This document shows, piece after piece, positions 1-8,697 of a stretch of DNA of 43,779 bases. A program made the position numbers and the translations under genes. Source of the stretch: a virus. The notes under the pieces are model-generated. The model worked only from the letters and a program-made list of their open reading frames with translations, was not told where the DNA came from and ran no database searches. The DNA lies in IMG/VR virus record IMGVR_UViG_3300025133_000224, positions 1 through 43,779 of that record. The stretch is one strand, 5' to 3'. Numbering within the stretch: the stretch's first letter is position 1; the number at the start of each line of letters is the position of its first letter.

Positions 1-64
1 TACCAGCCGTGTCTTGAGCGATTGTATCTGTCGCTGATTCCGTTACTACTTTTTTCCATGCCAT
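1..64 (-). CDS. Start of a small virion-type protein, cut by the window edge
   Basis: Twenty-one codons are visible, beginning MAWKKVVTESATDTIAQDTAG and running off position 1. An SD (AGGAG) lies just upstream of the ATG. Many phage structural proteins begin with a similar MAWKKVxTES stretch, so a virion role is likely but not shown. It is the last gene of the left part of the late block. If the molecule is circular it continues at 43779; the reading frames of the two fragments differ by one base there (see findings). Confidence 0.6.
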   Translation of the reverse strand, partial: MAWKKVVTESATDTIAQDTAG

Positions 65-80
65 GATTGACTCCTGTTAG

Positions 81-341
81 TTATTTGGCTATGTATAATT
101 CACCACTTATAAAAGCCAAATCCCCATTAGTCGGGTTACTCGGTTGTGAATTTTGTTCTTTTAAATTTAATACTCCGTCTATTTGAAGAGTATTCGTACT
201 CATCCATAATGGACTACCTGTTCCATCTCCGTCAAATATTCTTTTAGCACTACCTGTAATTCCCTCATTTATAGTACCATTAAATATTGTTAATAAATCA
301 GCATAAGTGTCTTTTACCTTATAACTGGTTAAATCAGCCAT
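81..341 (-). CDS. Putative small fibre-like or decoration protein, 86 aa
   Basis: This 86-residue protein has a short helical start (MADLTSYKVKDTYADLL) followed by a Gly/Ser/Thr-rich stretch with SPLWMSTNTLQIDG and a C-terminal NGDLAFISGELYIAK. The last part resembles the repetitive beta segments (x-G-x-L-Y-I) at the ends of phage fibre and decoration proteins. It overlaps the preceding gene by a few bases. The similarity is by pattern only, so a virion surface role is inference. Confidence 0.55.
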   Translation of the reverse strand: MADLTSYKVKDTYADLLTIFNGTINEGITGSAKRIFDGDGTGSPLWMSTNTLQIDGVLNLKEQNSQPSNPTNGDLAFISGELYIAK

Positions 342-582
342 AGTTTAGTCCTTTTAGTGTAGATTGTGAAACATTGCTATCATGTTTTAATGAAGACAAA
401 ATCTGATTCGTTGCCTTTAAAGAAACAGAAGGAGTCAGCATAGCACTTAATATATATCCAGTTGTTGTCCAGGATGTATTTGTTGTCCATACAGCATTCA
501 TTGTCCCCCACGTTCCATCACCAAATCCAGTCCCCTGTATATCCTGTAGTGATGTAGTTGTATTACTTAGACCAACCAGCAT
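334..582 (-). CDS. Hypothetical late protein, 82 aa
   Basis: Eighty-two residues, rich in Thr, Ser, Gly and Trp, with a hydrophobic middle (YILSAMLTPSVSLKATN). Its ATG overlaps the stop of the upstream gene as TAATG, which suggests translational coupling. I recognise no family. Its position among connector and fibre-like genes points to a virion or assembly role. Confidence 0.55.
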   Translation of the reverse strand: MLVGLSNTTTSLQDIQGTGFGDGTWGTMNAVWTTNTSWTTTGYILSAMLTPSVSLKATNQILSSLKHDSNVSQSTLKGLNYG

Positions 583-974
583 TAGAAATCTCTTCCTTGT
601 ATAACAACAGATGTCTCTTCTGATTTATGTGAATTAGCTTCTCTCATTCCATCTTTGATAGCTTGATCAAATTTTTCATGAAAATACTGAGCCTGCTGCA
701 ATCCATCAGGAGCCTTCTCGTAACCGTGGGCTATAGCTTTATATGTTAATGCTTCATGAAATTCTGGTGGAATAACTGGTGATTCAAGCATACCAGTTTC
801 AATTCTAATACTATCTGCATTATTAACACCATTATCTATACTAACAAAAGGCGAATCATGCCTCGAACAATGCAAGCTTAGTGTTCCAGCAGAAGGTCCA
901 CTTAATGTAACATTATCACCACTTAAATCAGCTACTGCAATAGCATCTTTATCTGTCCAATATACTTTAGCCAT
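582..974 (-). CDS. Putative head-tail adaptor-type protein, C-terminal half (130 aa)
   Basis: The N-terminal half looks beta-rich (MAKVYWTDKDAIAVADLSGD, GTLSLHCSRHDSPFVS). The C-terminal half is helical, with IPPEFHEALTYKAIAHGYE followed by a charged helix. An IPxEFHxAL motif leading into long helices is common in phage gp6/gp4-like adaptor or connector proteins that join portal to tail. Its ATG overlaps the stop of the 105-aa gene upstream (TAATG). Together the two look like the halves of one adaptor. No pI or structure can be computed here, so the role is inference. Confidence 0.55.
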   Translation of the reverse strand: MAKVYWTDKDAIAVADLSGDNVTLSGPSAGTLSLHCSRHDSPFVSIDNGVNNADSIRIETGMLESPVIPPEFHEALTYKAIAHGYEKAPDGLQQAQYFHEKFDQAIKDGMREANSHKSEETSVVIQGRDF

Positions 975-1291
975 TATACATCTAAATCCTCTGTATCTGG
1001 AGTAGATAGCAGTCTTTCTATCTTAGTCCCATCGAAATAGACACTATTAATAGAAACTATCTCATCATCTATTTGATACCATCTTACTCCATTAGTAATT
1101 GATTTTTGGAATACACCTCTCAAAATCTTAGTTTTTTTTGTAAAATCTCTCAAAGCTTGATTAAGATAGATTCTTATCTCATTTTCAAGCATTTGTGGAT
1201 GATGCGTTCTAACTAATTCGATCATCATTTCTTGCGTTAACCCATATCCCCACGATGGAGAACTGGCTGTTGTAGGATTAGACTGCGCCAA
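974..1291 (-). CDS. Putative head-tail adaptor-type protein, N-terminal half (105 aa, TTG start)
   Basis: I place the start at the TTG ending at 1291 because AAGGAG lies about six bases upstream. The longer reading from a TTG at 1327 has no SD and would overlap the previous gene by 50 bases. The product begins MAQSNPTTASSPSWGYG, then a helix with IRIYLNQALRDFTKKTKIL, then a beta segment (WYQIDDEIVSINSVYFDG). A helix with LNxALxDFxKKT followed by a Y-x-I-D-D-E-I strand is typical of phage adaptor proteins. It overlaps the upstream gene by 14 bases. Confidence 0.6.
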   Translation of the reverse strand: MAQSNPTTASSPSWGYGLTQEMMIELVRTHHPQMLENEIRIYLNQALRDFTKKTKILRGVFQKSITNGVRWYQIDDEIVSINSVYFDGTKIERLLSTPDTEDLDV

Positions 1292-1949
1292 CTGGAGCTC
1301 CTTGTGTCGTTGCTGGAGTTCCACCAAGCCTTATTAAGTCTTCATTATACATATTCTGTACTGTTGCTAACTCCTGATTAGCTACCTGGACCAACTCTAC
1401 ATCTTCATCAGAATGCAATAGTTTATTTAACTTATGTTGTAATAAACGAATAGCGGCTCCAATAACTACAGCATACTCTGCTCTATCTGGGAAATTAGTA
1501 ATTGCACTATCTGTATATACTGGACTAGGGTATGAATTATAATCTACATATCCTGGTTCTTGAGTAGTCGTGATTGGTCTAATAAATAGTTTAGCTCCAC
1601 CAGATGATTGCCCTTCCAAATAAAAAACTGGACTTTTTTTAGATGGTTCAAATATACTCCCTGAACCCTCTACCAAACGTGATTTAAATTCCAATGGAAC
1701 CATGACACATCCAAAGCCATCCCTTAAAACCTTAATGATCTTCTTATCTGTAACATCAAGACCGACATTAATAATTTGGATTTGAATAGCGTCCCTTTCT
1801 AATACTTCAATAGGTAGTGTATCTAATAATACTCTTGCAGATTGTTTAAGAAAATCATCAAGCATACTACGATATGCTGTTAAATCTGATCCTGTTGATG
1901 TAGCTGTTTTACCAGCTATATTTTCAATCTGGGTCTGAAAATTTGCCAT
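1278..1949 (-). CDS. Putative connector/adaptor-type virion protein, 223 aa
   Basis: The N-terminal helix (SMLDDFLKQSARVLLDTLP) is followed by a beta-rich middle and a C-terminal helical pair (DRAEYAVVIGAAIRLLQHKL, then VQVANQELATVQNMYNEDL). This helix-beta-helix plan, with an ALQ-type helix near the end, is seen in podovirus head-tail connector and tubular-A-like proteins. Its place downstream of the capsid genes agrees. The exact role cannot be decided from sequence alone. Confidence 0.55.
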   Translation of the reverse strand: MANFQTQIENIAGKTATSTGSDLTAYRSMLDDFLKQSARVLLDTLPIEVLERDAIQIQIINVGLDVTDKKIIKVLRDGFGCVMVPLEFKSRLVEGSGSIFEPSKKSPVFYLEGQSSGGAKLFIRPITTTQEPGYVDYNSYPSPVYTDSAITNFPDRAEYAVVIGAAIRLLQHKLNKLLHSDEDVELVQVANQELATVQNMYNEDLIRLGGTPATTQGAPVGAV

Positions 1950-1958
1950 TATTTAAGA

Positions 1959-2372
1959 TCACACAGTATAAAACGCTGTGATTCCCCAATCAATATTGTC
2001 GTCATTTCCTGTTGGACCTTTATAGTATAACCCGTTTGGAAATTCCATCGCAACTGATGGTGTAAAATATTGAGTCTGAACTTCTTTATCGAACATTATC
2101 TCAATAAGTACATCACCACTATTTGAGCCATCCTTTAGATGCAATCTATTGCCTACAATACTATCTCCTGTATTGTCAACCCTACGAGCACTTATTACCA
2201 TACCATACAATGTAGTATTAACTGATGTTATAGCAGTACCCAATGCACCAATTCCTGATTGATAATGTGTTGTTACTGTTGTTGGGAGCACAGCAGTTGT
2301 TATTGCAGTTTCACCACTATTCAGGATTTTGTTTAAAATTTCTTTTGTTTGATACTTATGCATTTCAGCCAT
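1959..2372 (-). CDS. Hypothetical virion-type protein, 137 aa
   Basis: A 137-residue protein with a short helical start (MAEMHKYQTKEILNKIL) and a beta-rich remainder containing LHLKDGSNSGDVLIEIMFD and a terminal NIDWGITAFYTV. It reads like a single beta-sandwich domain, as in small decoration or neck proteins, but I do not recognise the family. The next gene begins 10 bases downstream of its stop. Confidence 0.55.
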   Translation of the reverse strand: MAEMHKYQTKEILNKILNSGETAITTAVLPTTVTTHYQSGIGALGTAITSVNTTLYGMVISARRVDNTGDSIVGNRLHLKDGSNSGDVLIEIMFDKEVQTQYFTPSVAMEFPNGLYYKGPTGNDDNIDWGITAFYTV

Positions 2373-2421
2373 AACTATCTCCTTTACTTATCCACCACCA
2401 CCGCTTTTCAGCATTGATACT

Positions 2422-2443
2422 GGCGGGGGCAAAAGCCCCCACC
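2422..2443 (-). terminator. GC-rich hairpin downstream of the capsid block (terminator or 3' stabiliser)
   Basis: On the minus-strand RNA, GGUGGGGGC and GCCCCCGCC form nine pairs around a UUUU loop, including one G-U pair. On the plus strand that pair becomes a C-A mismatch, so the structure belongs to the late transcript. No U-run follows, so it may stabilise the 3' end or attenuate rather than terminate cleanly. It lies between the 80-aa and 137-aa genes. Confidence 0.6.
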
Positions 2444-2458
2444 AATATTGTTATGTTA

Positions 2459-2701
2459 TCAAGATACTGTTACAACACCACTGTCAGACCAAAGCTGCCC
2501 AGCTACCCCTGGGTCAGATGTTGGAAGATTAAGTTTCACTTTCTGAGAAGCAGCAACTGTAAGATCACTTTTACAGGTAAGACTCCCCGTCATAGAAACG
2601 TCTTTACCAGCTGCGTCTCCATTAAGAGCTTGTTCAATCTCTTTAACATTCTCTGCTGTTTTACCATCAGCCATGGATTTAGTTTGCGACATAACTGCCA
2701 T
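2459..2701 (-). CDS. Small capsid-associated or decoration protein candidate, 80 aa
   Basis: Eighty residues: a short helix (KTAENVKEIEQALNGD), a beta stretch, then a C-terminal LPTSDPGVAGQLWSDSGVV. The LPTSDPxVAGQLWxDSG motif is a recurring tail of many small phage structural proteins. A strong SD (AAGGAGG) precedes it. Its position just after the major capsid gene and before a strong hairpin suggests a highly expressed virion component. The precise role is unknown. Confidence 0.6.
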   Translation of the reverse strand: MAVMSQTKSMADGKTAENVKEIEQALNGDAAGKDVSMTGSLTCKSDLTVAASQKVKLNLPTSDPGVAGQLWSDSGVVTVS

Positions 2702-2714
2702 TCGACTATCCTCC

Positions 2715-4016
2715 TTATGGTGTAACCATTAAAGCATGACTCTCCATGAGCGAAATACCAATGCCTTCATCAGACATGTATTGATCTTTTACGCCATCAT
2801 AGTCATTTGCTTGAATGGAAGCCTGAAACTGAGGTGCACGATACTGAGCATGAAACAGATTCTCATCACTTACAATAAGCATATGCTTGTTATAAGGTCC
2901 ACGCAATGCTGGAGTTGGAATCAACTGAAGCATACCGTGAGGTGTTTCAAGGGTTCTATAGTTAAAACCAAGAGCATCCCTTTTCATGTCACCAAGATTA
3001 ACTGTCCATCCAGAATCACCAGCAAAAGAACCAGCGTTTCCGCCTTGTTTAGACCAGTACCCTAAAGCACCAGCACCAACAAATGCACGCTTACTTCCAG
3101 ATGTAGGAACATACTGGAATACTTTTTCCATTGCATCGACAAACTCAGAATATGTATCAATATCACCAGATGCAAATACATTCTGTGCATCTCCTGAAGC
3201 TGATCCATATCTCGCTAATGCAGTAAGAATACCCATTGTAGTTCTTACTGTCTTGTCGTTCTCGTCAGTAATATCTTCAATATTAGCGAATCCGCCAGAA
3301 GTACCTTTTGGATTAGAGCCAAATATGAAAGATCGTTCTTTCTGTATCTTATGCTCTGCCGATTTTTGATCACGAAGCCTTGCTAACTCTTTAGATTCTC
3401 CACGAAGAGAAGCCTGGAGCAAAGTTCCAGTTACTTCCACAGGTGTTTTAAAAATCTGTGTAGAGTTATAGACTACTGATAGATCATCAGACCATGCAGC
3501 TGGTGAGTTAGTACCTTCACCTTGTGCATTACCAATAACCACAAACCAATCATCATCTGCAACATTGATATCTTCATTCGTCAAGTTTTTATACTTGATA
3601 GAATCACCACTACTAGCATACTCAGTGATTAATACCTGACCTTTTGATCCGCCAGATGGTCCACTTGAGTCAGAAAAAACATCACACATCAAGCCTTTAT
3701 AGTTGGCACCAGGTTGGATGCCTTCTGCATTATCAGTTGCTATTGATGTAGATTCTGCTCCAGAAGCTACTGCAGCAGGATTAGCTGCTGATTGAAACTG
3801 TTGCTTCTGCCACGGGTTACGGTGTTCAAACATTTTGAAAGTAGGGTCAGCCATTCCAGAAACCGTTTGCTGATTTGCAACAACGGTAAGGAAAGGTGTA
3901 ACATCTGTCCAAAGCTCTTTAACCACATTTGGACGGATATAGAAATCCCTTCTGTCAGAATAGAGAACACCACTTGAACCAAGATTCTTGGCTCCTGTTA
4001 CGGCTGTTGTAGCCAT
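2715..4016 (-). CDS. Major capsid protein
   Basis: This 433-residue protein sits directly after portal and scaffold, where podoviruses encode the coat protein. It has the expected size and begins MATTAVTGAKNLGSSGVLYSDRRDF, continues with YIRPNVVKELWTDVTPFLT, and later has many Gly/Ser loops and a C-terminal segment ending SLMESHALMVTP. It has a very strong SD (AGGAGG) immediately after a small hairpin (4031-4044), in keeping with the need for many copies. It most likely has an HK97-type fold, although no fold test was possible. The family within that fold cannot be named with certainty. Confidence 0.85.
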   Translation of the reverse strand: MATTAVTGAKNLGSSGVLYSDRRDFYIRPNVVKELWTDVTPFLTVVANQQTVSGMADPTFKMFEHRNPWQKQQFQSAANPAAVASGAESTSIATDNAEGIQPGANYKGLMCDVFSDSSGPSGGSKGQVLITEYASSGDSIKYKNLTNEDINVADDDWFVVIGNAQGEGTNSPAAWSDDLSVVYNSTQIFKTPVEVTGTLLQASLRGESKELARLRDQKSAEHKIQKERSFIFGSNPKGTSGGFANIEDITDENDKTVRTTMGILTALARYGSASGDAQNVFASGDIDTYSEFVDAMEKVFQYVPTSGSKRAFVGAGALGYWSKQGGNAGSFAGDSGWTVNLGDMKRDALGFNYRTLETPHGMLQLIPTPALRGPYNKHMLIVSDENLFHAQYRAPQFQASIQANDYDGVKDQYMSDEGIGISLMESHALMVTP

Positions 4017-4030
4017 ATTATTATCCTCCT

Positions 4031-4044
4031 AGACCTTTAGGTCT
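4031..4044 (-). promoter_or_regulatory. Six-base-pair hairpin directly upstream of the capsid SD
   Basis: AGACCTTTAGGTCT folds into six pairs with a two-base loop. It covers the end of the scaffold gene (stop at 4043-4045) and lies two bases before the capsid SD AGGAGG. It could be a processing site or could keep the SD open, raising capsid over scaffold yield. This is inference. Confidence 0.4.
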
Positions 4045-4948
4045 ATTTTCTATTTGCCATTAAGCCTAAATTAAACAAATCTTCATCAGAGAATTGGGGT
4101 TCAGCTTGACCTGACTGTATACCAGCAGGTGCTGGAACCTCTAAACGCTTAGATTGATTTGTCATCCTTTCTGCCTTTTGGCGAGTAGCAACTTCTGCCT
4201 GTGATGGAGAATTACGTAATTTATCCAAATGGACAAGATTATCTAAAGTAACAGACTCTGGAGAACTGTAGAACTTCATGAATTCATCTGCTTTACCAGA
4301 CTCATAACCATATCGGTTAACCAGTTCCGATTTCATTCCATCCATAGCCTGAGTACGTTCATACTCCTGCTGTCGTTGAACTATCATAGCTTCCTGATCT
4401 CTTAACTGATTTATTCTTACTTGTTCCTGCTGATCTTGAAAATCGATCATTCCGTCTCTGTAGTCGTCTAAAGATACCCTGTATTTGAAAGAATCACTTT
4501 CTGTATCCATATAGGCTTCTGTTGCATCGTAGTTAGTTGGTTTGGTCGGACGAGTTGGTTTCTTTGGCAACTCCTGCGATTTCTCTTGCGAGGGAACCGA
4601 AGGTTCATCACCAGAAAGTGATTTTGCTACTTGTTTCAAAACATTAGGATTCTCCTGAATATACTCCGCTATTGGAGCAATTCGATCATAATCAGCTAAC
4701 TTTTGATTCGCAGTCTCAAATTCACTTGCCTTTTGGTCATACCGTGATTGCCAATACTGGTATCGACTTTGATCTTCACCAGCATTCTCGGGCAATTCAG
4801 GATCAGGTGCATTATTAGGCACTAATGCATCATCAAATGCATCTAATCCTACTGGGGGCTCACTTTCAACATTTGATTCATTTCCCCAGAACTCCTGTTC
4901 TGGTTCAACAACTTCAGCAACGTCTACTTGTGGGTTTTCGTCTATCAT
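4043..4948 (-). CDS. Capsid assembly scaffolding protein
   Basis: A 301-residue, strongly acidic N-terminal half (DENPQVDVAEVVEPEQEFWG) is followed by long charged, Gln/Glu-rich helices (about residues 60-240, with QDQQEQVRINQLRDQEAM) and a short C-terminal tail ending EDLFNLGLMANRK. Acidic start, coiled-coil core and small basic tail are the usual plan of podovirus scaffolds, where the tail binds coat protein. Its position between portal and coat protein is the standard one. The SD is GGAGG. I see no protease domain. Confidence 0.8.
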   Translation of the reverse strand: MIDENPQVDVAEVVEPEQEFWGNESNVESEPPVGLDAFDDALVPNNAPDPELPENAGEDQSRYQYWQSRYDQKASEFETANQKLADYDRIAPIAEYIQENPNVLKQVAKSLSGDEPSVPSQEKSQELPKKPTRPTKPTNYDATEAYMDTESDSFKYRVSLDDYRDGMIDFQDQQEQVRINQLRDQEAMIVQRQQEYERTQAMDGMKSELVNRYGYESGKADEFMKFYSSPESVTLDNLVHLDKLRNSPSQAEVATRQKAERMTNQSKRLEVPAPAGIQSGQAEPQFSDEDLFNLGLMANRK

Positions 4949-4969
4949 ATTTTCCTCCTTCCCATTTGT

Positions 4970-7171
4970 CTAAGAGACAGCAATGGGATTTATTGATTGT
5001 GATTTGACTTCCCTGTTTTCTTTCTTAACCTCACTTAACTCATCACCTAAACGAGCCTCAAACAGCTGTGCTGCTTTTTCGGTCTTTTGAGCTGAATTTG
5101 TAAGTTTAGTCTTAAATTTTTCTACCTCAACACGTTTCCTGTCAGAAGTGGACTCTCTTTGAGCTGTCTGCAGGTCACCTTTGAGTGTTTTAATTTCTTC
5201 TTCTTGAGCTTCTAGTTGCCCTTGCATCTGTTCTATCATTCCTATCCGCTTTAGAACGCCCTCGGTATCTGCAACCTCTGTCTGCTCTAGAACTTCTTGT
5301 TGATCAATAATACCTTTTTCATACAATGTCATATAATAATCAAAACGAGCCCATCTATTTGAAGGTAATGTACTTCCGCTTACTACAATAAGATCATAAT
5401 TGCCTATAGTTACATCATTCATTCTTCCTATAACTTCATTCGTAAAATCATCATATATAGGACCATTAATCGTTTGCTCAGTCTCTCTTCCATCTGGTTT
5501 CATAATTCTGACAACTTTCTCGTCTGTATAAGTCTGCTGAATTAATTTTACAATAACCTTACCCATTTGATTTAGGACCGCATCAATATCGTCTAATTTT
5601 GATTTAATTCTTCTTTGGGCATATTCATCTATAGCAACTGTACCCTTGTATGTAGAAGGAGCAGCTGACGGATCACCATGTTGTAATGGATGAATTCCTA
5701 AAATGTGATATATACTTGTTTTTGCATCTTCTCTGTTTTTATACAACTCGTTAGGCAGGGGAACAGGACCAGCAACAATAGGTTGACCTAATTCGGGATC
5801 ATATTCTATCACACCAGTACCTGCTCTTGACCATTCTTCTTCGAGCTGCTTTCTATTCATAGAACCTCTAGGAATGAGAAGCTTAGTATTCGTGGAAGAA
5901 CTTGCATGAGCGACAATTAATGACGTTATCTTATTGATATATTCTTGAATTGGTTTAACAAACCTCACATCGCTCATAGGGTAAGGATTTCTATTATGCC
6001 TATTCATTAGAGTAACAATAGGATATTCATCTATATCCATTATATGCATTGCAAGCATCACCCTGCCAACTGATAATACTCGTTTAATTCTTGGAACTAT
6101 AACCTGATTGCAAACAACAACACCTTGTTCAACCATGTCCTTCATAGATACTATAGTTATTGTTGTTTCAGACCCTGGAATAGCATCTTCATGCTCTGGT
6201 CCAGGCATCATTGTTGGTTGACCAGTGGCTGGGTCCATCATCATATGAAATGTACCGCCAGTTTGTTCATGTACCTGCATCAACTCTTGTACTTCAGGTT
6301 TGGATGTTATATGAGATAATTCTCCAGCATTTTCTATAATTACAGCTGGTTGTTGAAGAAAAGCATTATAATCTTCTTCGTCATGTATAAATTCGTTCCC
6401 ATTGGTTTTATCGAGACAATGCCAGAATGGAAGATTAACTTTTTCATATCTATCTATAACCTGATAAGTCTTAACATCCGTCTCTTGCGTTTGTGGACCT
6501 ATCCTTTGATCTTCAGCGGCATCTCTAGTTGTTGCTGGATATCTCTCATCGGAAGATTGAACCATCCCGTCAAATAGTCTATTACCTTCTGCATCTGGTT
6601 TCATTATTTGAGGATACATGGTTTGTACCTGCTCTTCTGTAAATATCCTGGCGATAATAAGATTAGCAGAATCTCTACAAAATGTATCCCTGGAAGACGG
6701 GTCTACAAACAGGTCAAGGGGGTCAATACTTTTAAAGCAGACTTCACCTCTACCAAAATCCATCATAGGGTCCACATAAGCCTGCATGACCCCCATGCCT
6801 TTAACATAGTAGTCGTCAATAACCTGTTTTAGTTCCACATTCCCATTAGATTTATCCCAGATGTAAGACATTATATCTGAAAAAATTCTACCAATCTTAG
6901 TATCACTGTCATCTCTGCCAGTAGATTGAAATTTTGGTTTATTTGCTGTAAGGAGGGCTTTTGCTTGTTCTACAGCTGGATGTACAATATTATCAACAAT
7001 AGCTGATTGCGCTCTGTCTTTTAATACTTTTACTTGATCGCTAGTCCATTGAGAGTTATTTCTGAATTCATCATCTTCCATAGCAGCAGTAGCCCAATTG
7101 GCTCGCTGCCCATGATATTCATTTAATAGGTCTTCAGACTTGACTACTTCTTTGTGGACATTTATAGGCAT
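4970..7171 (-). CDS. Portal protein (P22-like type)
   Basis: At 733 residues this has the size of P22-type portals rather than the smaller lambda/HK97 type. It begins with a helical region (EDLLNEYHGQRANWATAAMEDDEF), then ALLTANKPKFQSTGRDDSDTK and a beta/alpha core including FKSIDPLDLFVDPSSRD, typical of podovirus portals. The last 130 residues form a long Glu/Lys/Gln-rich coiled coil, which may be the portal barrel. It would form the dodecameric DNA gate at one vertex. It lies between terminase and scaffold, as expected. The SD is weak. Confidence 0.88.
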   Translation of the reverse strand: MPINVHKEVVKSEDLLNEYHGQRANWATAAMEDDEFRNNSQWTSDQVKVLKDRAQSAIVDNIVHPAVEQAKALLTANKPKFQSTGRDDSDTKIGRIFSDIMSYIWDKSNGNVELKQVIDDYYVKGMGVMQAYVDPMMDFGRGEVCFKSIDPLDLFVDPSSRDTFCRDSANLIIARIFTEEQVQTMYPQIMKPDAEGNRLFDGMVQSSDERYPATTRDAAEDQRIGPQTQETDVKTYQVIDRYEKVNLPFWHCLDKTNGNEFIHDEEDYNAFLQQPAVIIENAGELSHITSKPEVQELMQVHEQTGGTFHMMMDPATGQPTMMPGPEHEDAIPGSETTITIVSMKDMVEQGVVVCNQVIVPRIKRVLSVGRVMLAMHIMDIDEYPIVTLMNRHNRNPYPMSDVRFVKPIQEYINKITSLIVAHASSSTNTKLLIPRGSMNRKQLEEEWSRAGTGVIEYDPELGQPIVAGPVPLPNELYKNREDAKTSIYHILGIHPLQHGDPSAAPSTYKGTVAIDEYAQRRIKSKLDDIDAVLNQMGKVIVKLIQQTYTDEKVVRIMKPDGRETEQTINGPIYDDFTNEVIGRMNDVTIGNYDLIVVSGSTLPSNRWARFDYYMTLYEKGIIDQQEVLEQTEVADTEGVLKRIGMIEQMQGQLEAQEEEIKTLKGDLQTAQRESTSDRKRVEVEKFKTKLTNSAQKTEKAAQLFEARLGDELSEVKKENREVKSQSINPIAVS

Positions 7172-7217
7172 TAAATTGCCTGGAATCTACAAAATGGGTA
7201 CTGGGGGGTATCAACAC

Positions 7218-8666
7218 CTAAGCAATAAGCCAATCATTTATTCTTGAACGCACATTTCCCAATAGGGGCTTTTGTTCGTCTTGTGTTTCATGATAAGGTG
7301 TATAAGAGCCTTTATTCGCATAAAAGAAGCCGTCTAATAAATCATCATGTTTACCACGTGGAAATAAAAGAAGTTCGTTTAGGAGGTCTTGCATCGTTTT
7401 TTTCATATGTACCTGACCACGTGCAAAAATAGGCTGTAAGCTCTCAAGTCGCCTAGATTTGTTAGTCCTAGGGTTTTCCTTAATATTAAGACCAGGAATG
7501 AACAGATTTTCATCATCGCACCTTTTTATTACATATTCCCTAAGCATCTCCTGATACCCAACGCTTTCTATCCTAGTTTTCTGAGATCGATACTTTCTGA
7601 AATTATCTACAATAGCTTCTGCTAAATTTAAGGGAGTAGCCCTTTTTCTATAGTAGGGAAGTACATACCTGTTCCCTTCTTTATCCACACCTAAATTGAA
7701 AATGACTGAATAATCTGCTGTTTGCTTAGTACTGGATGCAGGGTCTACCCCCGTAAAGATGTTTATAGGTATTTGCTTCTTTTCTGGATAGGTCATATTA
7801 AGATAAGCATCTTGATTACTATCCAACGAAACTTCTCCTTCATAATAGCGAAAATCATCGGCTCTGAACAATTGATCTTCATCACCAACAATTTCACACA
7901 TATATTCACGATAAAACACAGATAATCTATTTATAGACTCTAATTCCTTCTTTTTTTCAAGAAGTTTCTTTATAGACCACCATTCTTCCCACAATGCTGT
8001 TTTCTTGTCAATATCAGGTTTATACGTAAGATTTGTCCATCCATGCATTTCCTTTAGTGTTTCAACCATGCAGCGTTGATGCTGCGGAGTTCCAATAACA
8101 ATAAGTCTACCCTTAAAGGGGTCAACAGAAGGAATTGCTGATTGCAATAACCATCTTAGATTAGTTTCCATTGCTTCTGCTGTTTTAGTGTTATTTTCAT
8201 CTTCAGGATCGTCTATAATAATAAGGCTAGGGCGTTGGTTCCCGATTTTTATTCCTCTGATTTGCTGACCCGTTCCCTTGCAAATTATCATTGACCCATC
8301 TTTTAACTCTATTTCTGCTTTTGACCAACTTTTTGCTGAATGCTGTCCCCAATATCCAAACATCTGCCTACATTGCTCGCTATAGTCTAATGTGTCTTTT
8401 ATTAAACCAAGGAGTTTAACTGCATGATCCTGTGTTCTAGAGACAAGAACAATTAGTTTTCTACCTTCACCAAAAAATAAATGATGTAATGGGAGTACCC
8501 CTCCAATAATGGAACTTTTAGCATGCCCACGTGGAGCCACTATATTAATTTGCTTATCATCGGGGTTCATGAGATAGTTGCACATATCATAATGAAAATC
8601 AGGCGATTTAGCTGAAAACATAGAAGGAATACATATTTTCCCAAAAAGCATCATATCATGACGCAT
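7218..8666 (-). CDS. terL: Terminase large subunit (DNA-packaging ATPase/nuclease)
   Basis: The ATPase domain has a Walker A-like APRGHAKS at residues 44-51 and a Walker B LIIIDDPED around 148-156. The C-terminal RNase H-like nuclease begins near FTGVDPASSTKQTADYSVIF and ends with KHDDLLDGFFYA, supplying the expected acidic residues. Length (482) is normal. The protein pumps DNA through the portal and cuts the concatemer. The ATG at 8666 has a distant SD; the frame stays open for 15 codons upstream with no ATG, GTG or TTG, so a non-standard ATT start cannot be excluded. Confidence 0.92.
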   Translation of the reverse strand: MRHDMMLFGKICIPSMFSAKSPDFHYDMCNYLMNPDDKQINIVAPRGHAKSSIIGGVLPLHHLFFGEGRKLIVLVSRTQDHAVKLLGLIKDTLDYSEQCRQMFGYWGQHSAKSWSKAEIELKDGSMIICKGTGQQIRGIKIGNQRPSLIIIDDPEDENNTKTAEAMETNLRWLLQSAIPSVDPFKGRLIVIGTPQHQRCMVETLKEMHGWTNLTYKPDIDKKTALWEEWWSIKKLLEKKKELESINRLSVFYREYMCEIVGDEDQLFRADDFRYYEGEVSLDSNQDAYLNMTYPEKKQIPINIFTGVDPASSTKQTADYSVIFNLGVDKEGNRYVLPYYRKRATPLNLAEAIVDNFRKYRSQKTRIESVGYQEMLREYVIKRCDDENLFIPGLNIKENPRTNKSRRLESLQPIFARGQVHMKKTMQDLLNELLLFPRGKHDDLLDGFFYANKGSYTPYHETQDEQKPLLGNVRSRINDWLIA

Positions 8667-8697
8667 TTTTTGTAAAATTTCCTTATGTCGTTGTTCG

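Noticed and set aside
2414-3369. Three plus-strand ORFs of 103-127 codons opposite the capsid genes
   Set aside because: Shadows of the capsid coding frame: they lie inside a well-supported gene on the other strand and encode no coherent protein.
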